Source of the DNA: Sipunculus nudus | Lineage: Eukaryota > Annelida > Sipuncula > Golfingiida > Sipunculidae | DNA length: 64,000 bases | Direction: 5' to 3' | NCBI GenBank assembly: GCA_026874595.1 | Contig: CM049316.1 | Location: forward strand, 12,452,839 to 12,516,838 | Part shown: piece after piece, positions 23,088 to 34,465 of the stretch | Position numbering within the stretch: the first letter of the stretch is position 1 | Layout of the letters: every line of letters starts with the position of its first letter | Made by a program: the position numbers and the translations under genes | The notes under the pieces: model-generated | The model's input: the letters and a program-made list of their open reading frames with translations, nothing else | Database searches by the model: none | Told to the model about the DNA's origin: nothing

Positions 23088-23891
23088 CGGGGAGGGCCAG
23101 CCCATTGTGAAACTACACACATACACAAACACAGCTTGGGGTACACTGCTAAAAGGAATCCTGCATTACCTAGGGTTTCCCAAACAAATTTTGGTTTTCA
23201 CCAGAAAAAAGTTCTTATACCCAGCAAGCCTAAACTTAAGTTTCAAGCTTACAATACAGCTAAGCTTAAGACAGGTGAAGATAATACAACTGATTCTTTG
23301 AAAGGTTCACCTTCAGCCAACAGAGCAGTTAAGTTTGACAAGATGCCTGTTGCCACAACTTGTTACAGTGGATCACATGGAAACAGCCAATCAGCTTCAA
23401 TTACATGTCAAAGTAATCAATCAGCTGGTGGTAAACTTTACACTGACCAATCAGCAAAACCTCTATCTGCCAGTGACCAATCAGCAGAACCTTTACCTCA
23501 CAGTAACCAATCAATAGAACCTTCACCTCACATTGACCAATCAGCACAGAGCAAGCCTTGTGGGGCTTCAGTAAAGAATTTTGAAGGAGAAAATGAGCAA
23601 ACTGAGATTGAATGTAGGTCAACTGATGCTGATGGGGATGAAGATGAATGCAGCAGACTGACTGAATCATTTGTCCAGCGGCCTGACTATGACCAGGCAC
23701 CAGAGACTGGGTCTGAAATATTCAACCGAGAACATCACAACAGAACACCAAACCAGCATAACCAAACGGCACCTGGTGACATTGATTTGAATGAACAAAA
23801 CACTGCGTGGGGAAGCGGGATTGTGTCCGTGTTGGTTGATGCGTTACAGATGGCGCTAGATCCCAAAAATCCAAGTTCAGTGTGGAATTGA
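23088..23891 (+). CDS. Open frame behind the UGA stop: candidate readthrough extension
   Basis: 267 sense codons plus a TGA at 23889-23891, in the same frame as the preceding exon and separated from it only by the TGA at 23085-23087, which is followed by CGG. The frame has no ordinary start near its beginning (the first clear Met is well inside), so it is not an obvious separate gene. It encodes a hydrophilic, probably disordered product with a 10-residue repeat at 23445-23549 (DQSAKPLSAS, DQSAEPLPHS, NQSIEPSPHI, DQSAQ), an acidic stretch (DADGDEDE) and a more ordered end, SGIVSVLVDALQMALDPKNP. UGA-CGG is a known leaky context in some plant viruses. Alternatives: a polymorphic or mis-called stop, an unrecognised splice, or 3' UTR open by chance. 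Confidence 0.4.
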   Translation, partial: RGGPAHCETTHIHKHSLGYTAKRNPALPRVSQTNFGFHQKKVLIPSKPKLKFQAYNTAKLKTGEDNTTDSLKGSPSANRAVKFDKMPVATTCYSGSHGNSQSASITCQSNQSAGGKLYTDQSAKPLSASDQSAEPLPHSNQSIEPSPHIDQSAQSKPCGASVKNFEGENEQTEIECRSTDADGDEDECSRLTESFVQRPDYDQAPETGSEIFNREHHNRTPNQHNQTAPGDIDLNEQNTAWGSGIVSVLVDALQMALDPKNPSSVWN

Positions 23892-24375
23892 TCAGTCAAA
23901 TTAGCCTATTCTTCCATATGAAATATTCAACAAAATTTATGTGTTACATTAATGTGATGAAACCATCATTTTGATCTCTTAAAAAAGGTATAAAAATGCC
24001 ATCTGATGACAGTATTAGACTTCAAAAGTCATTTATTTCATGCAGTTTTGTTTAAAATCTGTAATCATGGCAGTGAGCATGACCGGTCCAGCATCAGCAA
24101 GTTCAAATGCTAATATACAGACATTTTATTTTCTCTTGTGAACATGTAAAAAAATAGTAACTTTTTTTTGTCATACATAGAAAAATGCAATATTTTATAA
24201 TAATAACAGTCGATTGAATGATAATAACCATTGAAATTTATTTATTTATCAGATTCTGGGTTTTCTGCATCATTTTTGGGGCTTGTGGGATGGGGATTGT
24301 CCCTCCTATATACATATCTCAGATGAAAGCCTGTAAGGGAAATGTCTAATAAAAATCCCTTTGAAACATGGGTGC
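23892..24375 (+). other. Probable 3' UTR of the KIF15/HMMR-like gene
   Basis: AT-rich, non-coding. An AATAAA at 24348-24353 could be the polyadenylation signal. Confidence 0.3.
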
Positions 24376-24825
24376 TCCAATTGAGATAGGCATATTACCT
24401 CACTGTATCAAATCGTAAACGAGATATATTGCTATCTGTCATGTGCAATATGGACATCCAGTCTGATCAGTAGTTGAATTGTCATATTCATGGTTAAATA
24501 CCCTGTTTCTGAGGTGTAATTATACAATTTTTGGAGATAATGCCATTGATGATAATCACTTTTTCTGGAAATAATACAATCTCTAGGGGGAACTGTACTT
24601 TGTCTAGAGATGGAACTGAATCTATGTGTAACTTTCTTTACCAATTCTGAAGATAACACTCTTTAGGTGTAACTTCTACCTCTGGAGATAACATGATCAA
24701 GGTGTGGTGGTAATTAATTTCTCTGAAGAAAAACAGGATCCAGGTGTAATTGTGCTTTCTCTAAGCTGTAGCTATGTGTAACTACAAGCTATGTGTAACT
24801 ACCATTTCTAGAGATAGCCATTGTT

Positions 24826-25897
24826 ACACTACAAGGCTGCCTAATATCAAAACCACTGATTTGTTTTTTATCATATTTAGTATTCATATTTTTCCATACA
24901 TTTTCTATGAACATTTAAAAAATTAGGTCAGTATTGCTTTTGTTTTGAAGTAATGGGCCCAAATATAATGCAATTTAAAAAAATCTGGAAATATTTACTC
25001 ACTTAACATGAGAATTTGCTGAAGCTTGAGACTTTTTTATCAGGAATATATCTTTATTTAATAAAGATTCAATTGTTTACCCAAAATTAGATCTGAATTT
25101 TGCAAATTTTTCAAGTTATTAGCATAAATAAAAAATCAATACCTTAAATTTTGTCCAGCTTTGACAACCAACAGTTTGTATACTTTATTTGAAAAGATGT
25201 TTTTAATTTATCAAATTCACTGAATCTTTTATTTTATTTTGGTGAATAAAATAAACCATGTACTGAAAACTCCAATGTGCAAATTTTTTTAATAGTGATT
25301 CAAGGAATAATCTTGAAGATGCCATGTTGTGGCATTATTTTCTTTTTAAACTCAATTAAAAATTTGTGATTTAAAAATAATAAAATATATGTGTATGCAT
25401 AATATGACCCAATATGAGGTACACTCTGGATTGATAATGATTGCAACTTAGAAATCTGATATTTTAACTGATATTTTCAGATTTTTGTTCCAAATTTATA
25501 AAACTTGTAAATAAAAAAATGAATCCAATAAAAACTATTAAAGAAAAAAGTGCATATGCTAAAAATAGGCTTATATATGGATATGCTAAAAATAGGCTTG
25601 TATATAAACTTAAATGCATTAATCCCTTGAAAGTGAAATAAAGGTACTAGTCCATTCTGTCCACTTGCTTGTCTATCTGCAAATTTTTCATATGCATCAC
25701 AGTATCTCAAAATTTTTTACTGTTTTTCTTTATGACAGTCTTGTCAGAGTATTAAGTTTTGCAATCATATATTTAGAACTTTACTATTACAAGTAATAAA
25801 CCTCCCTTTCCCCTTAGCTTCTCTTATGCTTATATATACATGAAAAACGTTAGAATTTCTAACTTCAGCTGGGCGCCGAGACCCATGGGTCCCTTGT
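24826..25897 (+). mobile_element. 5'-truncated copy of the 3.7-kb rolling-circle element
   Basis: Blocks such as CTGCCTAATATCAAAACCAC, TACCCAAAATTAGATCTGAA and TACCTTAAATTTTG match 57770-58110 and 59600-59950 in the same order. The 3' end at 25868-25897 has the palindrome GACCCATGGGTC followed by CCTTGT. The 5' subterminal palindrome is missing. Confidence 0.65.
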
Positions 25898-27425
25898 TTT
25901 TTTTTTGTTGGGGGATGGGTGGGAGTTCATACACCTGGATACACTGCCAAATATACTTGAGTTTGTATGGATACTCTACATCAGTCATAGGTACATGGTT
26001 TGGTTGATTGACACTTATGTGTCACGGTATGGTGCAGTTGATACTTCTTGATTTACACTCATGCTTTTGTTGTTGTGATGTGTGTCTTTTTTTTATATTT
26101 ATATCATTATATCAAATACTCTCCTGTTGTTAGCTTTAATGAAATATTTAACATTCTTTGTATATATGGTAGAAATGGCATTCACACTGTCGTATAGAGC
26201 ACGGCATTGAATCAACACTGACAGATCTCCATTCTGTGGAAAATTAGTAAACTTTGATTAGTTAGAGATGGGAATTAAAATGCACAGTTAATCTATGTAA
26301 ATATACACCTTGCAGGCTGTTGCACACACATACACACAAAACTAACCTTCAGGCATTCCACAAGCACTGCACTTGTACTTGAAAAATGCAATAACATTTT
26401 TGGGAGGATAGTTGCTGCTGCCATCTATCAGCAGTTGAGCAAACTACATGCTGCTCTCTCTCTATGGACAATGTACCCATATTTTCCCCAAGAGTGGTAA
26501 TCCTGAAATATACTTGTAGTAACATATTCTTTTGTGAATTAAAAGAAATCTTCCATTTGGGGGCACAGTTGTATGGTAAGCAATGGGCTGAAGCCCTAGT
26601 AGGTATATATGCATGTGATATATAAAATGTATAACATATTGTTGTACTTAAAACACATTAATAACTTTAGTTGTTTTCAAGTACACCACAGTGTATTTGT
26701 TGCTATACATCGTTAATTAAATGTATAATGTAGGAATATTTGTTGTTTTCATTGACAAAGATACCCATTTTTCCTTGTTTACAAATTCCTCTCCAACATA
26801 TTTCTCTAATATTTCTTATTATGAAAATTGAGCTTTCCTTTCAGACAAACTTTACCTTAGATACTTCATTGCATGAGTAATTTACCCCCATCAGTCTTCC
26901 AGGAGAAAAAGGTAAATCTGGTGGGTTTATAGTCCAGTTCTACCAACCATGCAAGTCTTGCATATGTTCCCCTCCTGATCTTCAAGTTGCTCAATCGTTT
27001 AGCTTTTCTCAAAACATACACACCAACAGACACACTGAAAGAACATAGTGTTATTCTTTCTACATATTGCTGGCCCTAGGCCCATTGAACCAGGGCTCCC
27101 AAACAGGCTAAAAAAAGACATGCAAGAATTTTATGAGAGTACTTGAGGAAAAAATATAGGGAGTTTTCAGCAAAAATATTAACAGGACCATCTATCCCCA
27201 AGCGGCTCCTAAAGGTTTGCATTATTTGCTGAGATGGCTGAAATTATACGACTTACATAAGCAGTTCTACAAAGAGCTTAATGTGATCAGTGACAGTAGG
27301 TTTAAATTAAAATAATTCAGTAATAACTTTTATATCAAAAACACAATTGTGTAATTGGAAAATATGAGAGAATATTGTCCTAGTACTGGTATATAGGACA
27401 TAGGCGGTATTGGAACCCTTGCATT
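25898..27425. other. Intergenic or UTR stretch without recognised genes
   Basis: AT-rich DNA with short homopolymers. No credible open frame, RNA gene or repeat array seen on either strand. Confidence 0.4.
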
Positions 27426-27429
27426 CACT

Positions 27430-27556
27430 TCTGTTTGGAGAGCGCACCCTTGTGAGGAAAGGCCATTAGTCTGAAGCACAGAAGACCAAACAGGATGCAA
27501 ACCTAGTCTTGCAGTAAAAAGTCAAGCGACCTTACCATTACACCACCACCCTCCAC
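27430..27556 (-). repeat. tRNA-derived SINE
   Basis: On the minus strand: GGTGGTGTAATGGTAAGG (A-box-like) followed about 35 nt later by AGGTTTGCATCC (B-box-like), then a tail ending AAGGGTGCGCTCTC that it shares with the copy at 28441. Confidence 0.55.
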
Positions 27557-28440
27557 AAAAATAGATTTGCCAGTTCAAGTTGACAAATAAAAGAACATTA
27601 CCAGTACACGTAAACAAATAATATAAACAACACATTTTAAATAATATTTTATTAACAGATGGTTATAGAAGCATATGTGCACCAACACTGATGTGACAAC
27701 GATAAACCATAAAGCAAAAGTTTGCTTTGTAACTGATTCCACAAAATGAAAAGAAATGTCTGAATTACACTCCTCACATAGTAGTTCTACTCTGAACCAT
27801 TCCAGATCTTTGTTAGAACCACTGCATTGTGCATCCAGTCCCAAGAATAGACCTACAAGACAGGGGTGTTGTGGGTTGAAAATTGGGAGCTGGATGCACA
27901 ATGTGATAAAACACCATTGGTCAGATTACAATTCTGTCTGAGCCCTGGTGGTGAAACTTCGAAAATCTTGCTATACAAAGCAGCAGTAAAAACAAAAGAG
28001 ATTTAGAATGAGTGCAGTGTATATCCTCCAGTGAGGAGTGTATGACTGAAGGAGTATTACAGCTGTTTAGCACCTGCACACTGGTGTCCATGGTAGAACA
28101 CAAAATCCTGGCTAATATTATATGTTTAATATGAATGACTTTGGTAGTAATCCATCTACACTGCAACAAGAATACATGACTGTTATAAAAAACAGAACTT
28201 ACGAGTCAGCTGAGTCCCTGTTAAAAAAAAAGAAGGTTAAGGTGGTGGTTTATAATCTGGTATCACCGACGATGTCTGTCTCATCTGATTTTACACTTTG
28301 CCTTCCTAGTCTTTCTAGAACTGTTCATTCTTGGATCTTTCTCAGCTCCCTGGGAGCATACAACCCAAGCAGTAATTTCAGGAGCAAGGAGGTTCTACAT
28401 TCTACATTTGCCTGCAGCCCATAACCAGTACCTTCACTCC

Positions 28441-28576
28441 TGGGGAGAGAGAGCGCACCCTTGTGGTTAAGACTTTGGCTAAAGGTCCGAGCACAGATTC
28501 CAGTCAGAACTGGACATGAACCCCTTAATCTTGTGGTCACAAGTCCAACGCCCTATCCACAATGCCACCCTGCTCC
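28441..28576 (-). repeat. tRNA-derived SINE, second copy
   Basis: On the minus strand: GGTGGCATTGTGGATAGG (A-box-like), GGGTTCATGTCC (B-box-like), and the same 3' end AAGGGTGCGCTCTC as the copy at 27430. Confidence 0.6.
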
Positions 28577-31171
28577 ACAGATTACAGAGTTTTAAATTAT
28601 AAGTTTGGTTTATCAAAACTGCAAATAATCAGCAAAACATTACAAATGCAGATAGCCTCTCCTGTCTTATCAAAAACCTTTGAATATTTTTTTTCAAATC
28701 ATCTTATTATCTGCATGTGTGCCTGCTTTCTTTATACAAATAGCTTCAGCATGAATATTCTGAGAATCAGTGTGACTAATGCCCTTAAAATTCCTCTCAT
28801 AATAAAATTCAAATTTTACAAACTTAAATATGCAAAGTCTGGGCTGGCTAAGATGTTCATACAGATTATCTCATCCAAGATACAGTCTCTACATAATTAC
28901 TTAGCTAGCTACACAGCTAGCTAGACAACAGAATTAGTTTCACCAGTGGTTAACATCTGGCATTGTCAGGACAATCCACTAACTTGTAAATTCATTTAAA
29001 CAACCAGACAGAACTAATCAAGCATTCTTAAGGGTGTGTAAACACTGATAAAGATTCTTCAATGGCCACTCTGGTTTGACAGGCTTTGAAATGTACTGTT
29101 GTCTCACATTTAGGCCTCACAAAAAAATTCACTGGGAACAAAATAATGGTGCGAGTAGGAAAATATTTTTTTTACTGGTCAAGATATATGCCAGCTTGAT
29201 GAGAAATACAAAAATTTGCTTCAATTCTTGAAACAGTGTAAATGAACAACAGAACTGTAAGTCCATTTTTCATACCTTTAAAAAAATAAGAATTCTTTTT
29301 GGGGAATCTGTGCCATAGCAACAATTGGCAACATTATCAATGACCTTCATTTGCAAAAAAAATATAACATTTTTTTGTATGGCCAAAGTCTTAACAGGAC
29401 TGTTGCTACTTCAGTTCACCTGTTATATTAAGATATCCGAATCTCCAAATGGCCCCCATGTTGAGACTTGAAATCACAATATAGTACATGGAAGTGACAT
29501 CAGATATAGCCTGTTAGTATCTTTTTAGGTGTCAGGTAGAAATCATTACTCAGAAAACATACATTAACTTTGTTAAGATCAATGAGATCAAAGATCAATG
29601 AGGAATTTCTGTCACTGTGTTGTAAATATACAAACTTGTATATATATTTGTAAAGCAGGGAAAAAAGTCACATCCTTGCTATAGAAACCTGCCATCCAAA
29701 CCCCTACAAGGGTGAAAATAAATAATAATTCTTACTGTATATGGAACACAAATAAATAAATAGTGCACAAGAACTTGACTAGAGAACAAAAATAAGGTAA
29801 AGTTATCAACTGGTGTAGTTGAAAATAATACTGATTTGACATTTTTATCAGAGCATTTGGTTAAATGAGATTCAGAATTTGTAAAGGAAGTTCTATAAAT
29901 CCTAACTGACCTATGGCAAGATGGCACAGTCTCATATATGTCATGTTGGTCTGTATGAACACACTGTTATCAATTAACATGCAGATTATTACATGTTAAA
30001 CCCCAAAACACATGCTACATATTTGTTTGGCTGTGAAGTGCTGAGTTCTGCTGTGTCCTCACAGTACACCAATCACAATACACCCATGAAATTTTATAAT
30101 CATTCTGCTATTTGTAAATATAAATATCCTTGCAATACTGTTTGGGTAAATAAATGTTCAGAAAGGTTTGTAACTTTGTCCCACTCACATGACTTGATTA
30201 TGTATATATTATTAATCAATGCAGGCAACAATGATCTGGTCAAAATGAACCATACAAATGGATATGGAAATATACTGGCCTTTGAACATTTTTATAACAA
30301 CTCCTCACATGAAATTAAGGAAAAGATGAGACCTTCTTTTGTATATCATTTGGTAGATTGATGAAAGTGCTTATCTTACATTCAATAAACTGCAACATTC
30401 TATCAGTATTATTAGATATTGCACTTATTAAGGGTCTGTATGGAGAACAGACCAAAAATTCATTGTCAGTTTTGACAGATTCTACATCTCAGTGAAATGA
30501 TCCCTTATTTTAAACAATTATACAATATAAGATCAAAATAAGATTTCCCCATCATTAATTATTCACATGCCAATAAAAAGCACTATATTAATTCCATTGT
30601 TCAACCAACAACCAGCAGTCAAATATTGTATGATAAGATAGCTGGTTTCCAGAATCTGACTGGTATGCTGATTTATAATAATCACAGACAAGTAAACACA
30701 GGCAGAGTAACAGGTATTTCAAAAATAGCCCATCTGTTCTCCACAAAAGTATGTAGTTTTCAAAACAGTATGATATGGGTATAAATAGGGGCTATGTAGG
30801 AGTGCCACTCGCCACTATAATTGCTAACCAGTGGAGCTGTGGCCATATTCACAACCTTTGCGCGAGATGGCCTAAAACGGCTTCTCAATATAATACAATG
30901 GAGATCCAATCATCTCTGATTTTACTGGTACTTTTGGCTCCAATGAAGCCTGGCTTGCTCAGTACAACAATAAACATGGGTTACAATGATGCATAAGTGA
31001 TCATAGTGCATTCTTTACTTGTTAAAAAATAATTTATATATACTTAAATAATTTACACATATCTAATGTTTTCTACTTATGTTAAAACAGTATTCATAAT
31101 TGACTGTCGTACTGTTGCATGTTGCTGTTAACATATGAATCCTCCTTTCAAAATAGTAGCAGAGCCAACTA
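28577..31171. other. Non-coding stretch downstream of the MARVEL gene
   Basis: AT-rich. The longest open frames here lack coding character. It could hold part of a long 3' UTR of the minus-strand MARVEL gene, but nothing shows where that transcript ends. Confidence 0.35.
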
Positions 31172-31603
31172 CTGTGGTTGCCTTTTTGTTCGCGAGGGTT
31201 TAAATTTCGCGATATTCGCGAATGGGAACTAATCGCGAAAATGAAACCTTCGGGAATAATCGGCCAATTGAGAATGTCCTTCTTATTTAGTGTAATCAAT
31301 ACTTGTATGGTAATAGGTTAAAACAGAGAGAATTTTTTTAATAAATTACATCCTTGCAGGTATAGGGAAATGTGAGCCTTAAATTTGAACTAAACCACCT
31401 ATGCTGTGTGGGCGGGCCTATCATTATATAAGAAAATGTCACAAACTCATGACTTATTCTCATTTTATAATACACACAGGTATATGGCTTTGCCAAAGAT
31501 TTGATATAGGTTCTTGTGAGATCGCGAAAATGAAACCCTCGCAAAACATTAAAATTGGAAAAATCGCGAAATTTCTGCCTCGCGAATATGAAACCAACCA
31601 CAG
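31172..31603. mobile_element. TA-flanked MITE rich in TCGCGA motifs
   Basis: TA at 31170-31171 and 31604-31605 flank CTGTGGTTG on the left and CAACCACAG on the right. Next inside each terminus are paired TTCGCGAGG/CCTCGCGAA and AAATTTCGCG/CGCGAAATTT blocks. 432 bp, non-coding; the TA duplication suggests Tc1/mariner transposition. Confidence 0.7.
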
Positions 31604-34330
31604 TATATCTTTAAGAATAAATATATTTACAAGATTTTAGCAAAATAAGGCAATGATATGGTTGAAGCAATAAAACCAAGCAGATTTACCCCAGTTTCAA
31701 TTTTGTATCATATTTTTCAACATTATAACATAATATCATATTTCTTTTAAATATAGAATAAGAAATAATGTTTTCTAGCAATCTGAATTTTATCCAATCT
31801 CTACAGAAAATTATTAAATGCTTTAAAATGTTGAAAGCTTAGTCTGCCTTTTTAGTTTGAGTCTTCTGCTTCTCAAATACTACTGTGATAAAAAAAAAAC
31901 ATGCAATAAGCATCAAGGCTGGCACAATTTATCAATACTGATAAACCAATAAATGACATGTATGATTATAGGTGGCTCTGACAGGAACTGTTACCATAAA
32001 TTAGGCATACAATCTTGATTAACTTGTACAATAAAACATCTTTGGTCTAGTAATTTTTTGGATGATGGGAAACATTGCAATATATTGGTTTATTTTATTA
32101 ATGAAAAAAAGATACATGCTTTTAAATTGACTGTGTTATACTTTGATACTTCCTCAAATATAGTTCAACCAAGTATTTGTTGCTGGCTTTCTGTAAGTTG
32201 CAGTTTTTTAAATTTCTTTTTAAAATTCTCTTCTCATAAAATTACTGATATTTTATCATTAACTGACCACCAAACCTGTTCCAATAACTGATATGAACAT
32301 TCCTCATCATACCAGCTCCTTTCTGAAATTCTGTTTCTAATATCCAATTCCATTTTAAGGTAACATCCCTGGCTAAAACCACTTCATTAACAATCATCTT
32401 ACTTACAATAATAGTTATATTTGAGCTTAATGTTGAATCCCATGATGCATAAACAAATAAAATTTTAATCTTATATTTAAACAAGAAATAGACATGGGAG
32501 ATGAGCAAACAAATAATGTCTTGGGATATTGTCATGTTGTTCGATATAAGGTATGGCTTTTAATGGGAGTTCAGACCAATTAAAATCTTGAAAATCAAAT
32601 TTTTATATTCAAATATTTTTTACATATGGTGATTCACTGATACACATACCATTAGACTGTTCACTGCGATAGATGTTAAATATCAAAGCATCTTTAACCT
32701 AAAATAACTACTGGATGGAATATTTTTATTATCAAAGGGGTTCTAGCAAGGGATGCCACCTTAATAACTGCTGAACGAGCAACATATGCATATAGCTGTA
32801 TCACTGTATTCTGTATTCTATAGATACTGCTTTAATATCAAAATAATCCCAACCCACAATAACAGAAACACAATATAATGATATGACATGATGCTAAATA
32901 AATAAAGAGAGAATTATACAGATATAGAAAGGCAGTGTTATATGTGATACTGCAAGCAGGCAAGGTCACACAAACAAAAATTAATGTTCAATGGACTAGG
33001 AACAAGAGATATGGTGCAAGTGGCAAATTCTTCTCCTCTTTAATTACATTTCAAGTCAAGATACAATATGTGAATTGTGCCAGCTTGCCTAGAAAATACA
33101 TAATGTACTTCAGTTCTTGAAATGATATATATGTTTAACAACCTTATCTTCATTTGCAAGAAAAATGGTCCATAAAAAATATGAGCAGCTAATCCATAGA
33201 ACAATAATTTTTTTGTGTGTGCCTTAATAGCCACAAAAAACTGAGGGTTTGCTTGTTAAAGCCAAGTCAAAATGTTTGGTTGAGCTATAGCTGTTAGTTC
33301 TACCTGTATTATTGTCTACCTCATACACAGGAATCCAACCATCCATCTCAGTATGGTAACTTTAACAGACAAACATGACAATATGATACTCGGTGTTTGT
33401 TACTTATTCTGCATCAAGTGGAACAAATAATTCCAAAATTGCACAAAATGAGTGCAAACTGTGATGAAACCATGAAATTTGGTACAAAGTCTTTAACCCC
33501 ATAATCTAAAATCAAGACCTGATCATGCTGATTGTCTGAAAATTTTTATAACGGTTGCTAGATTTTCAACTGGCTGCTTATCAAATCACTGCATAAATCT
33601 GTTTAAGTAATAGCACCTGCAACCAGCAAGTTATTTGAACTTGGGATTGTACAGTACTAAATTAATGAATAACTATTGAAAATTAATCTGAAACTTTTCA
33701 AAGATGGCCATCACTATTCCAGGCTGTCAAGTGTCCTATTCATTCGACTTTTCTGGCTTTTTATTCCTATTTTCATACTTTTTCTTGAAAATTTCTTTTT
33801 TGTTTTGTTTGTAAAACGTAGTATTAAAATGCTGTGAATCACTGTAATATTTGCCCACGGGGTGCTTTGAGTAAACTTTAGGGAAATTTTGAGTAAACTG
33901 CAGGAAGTAAAAATTATGCAACACAACAAAAATTTACAATGTTTTCTGTTTATCAAGAATGAGCATGATGTTGTCATGTGTGGTTACAGTCCTACTTTAG
34001 TACTACTTTAACCTTCCAATTTCCTACTTTGTTCTACTTATCCAATATTGCCAGTCCTATTTTTGTCCTACATTTGCCTGACATACTTTTTTTTCTCTAC
34101 ACTACCATCATGATAAATCAATTCAGTCTTGAGACAATGATTTTAGATTACAGGGTTAAAAAGCTTATGTACAAAATTTCTTTCTTAAATTACATTCTGC
34201 ACTTCAAATTCTTTTATTCCATCTCTTTATGCATGGCATGTGAAAGTAAAACCAGCGATCTCTCAGGTGGTCATTATCTGTACTGAAGGATTTTTTCACA
34301 CGGAATGTTGCTATCAATTTTGATGAGTCC
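31604..34330. other. Non-coding stretch, possible MARVEL gene 3' UTR
   Basis: AT-rich, no coding-like frame. It lies directly after the MARVEL stop codon (34331-34333 on the minus strand), so the 3' UTR must start here. Confidence 0.4.
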
Positions 34331-34465
34331 TCAAACTTTCGCTGCCCTACTTGACACTTTGACGGCTGCCCACCTCTCCGGCCGCTGTGCCCCACCCCCT
34401 TTCCATTCTCTGTAGTTGTAAAAAGCTAGAATACTGTATAGTAGCAGGTTGATATAGCCCAGAAC
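34331..34465 (-). CDS. MARVEL protein, last exon
   Basis: 44 codons plus TGA: VLGYINLLLYSILAFYNYRE completes helix 4, then a charged tail (QRPERWAAVKVSSRAAKV). Acceptor TTTCAG on the minus strand. Confidence 0.86.
   Translation of the reverse strand, partial: VLGYINLLLYSILAFYNYREWKGGGAQRPERWAAVKVSSRAAKV

Noticed and set aside
23068-23301. Alternative-frame ORF beginning MFQTDYDGEGQ over the KIF15/HMMR stop
   Set aside because: It overlaps the last exon in another frame, soon loses protein-like composition, and competes with the longer in-frame extension.
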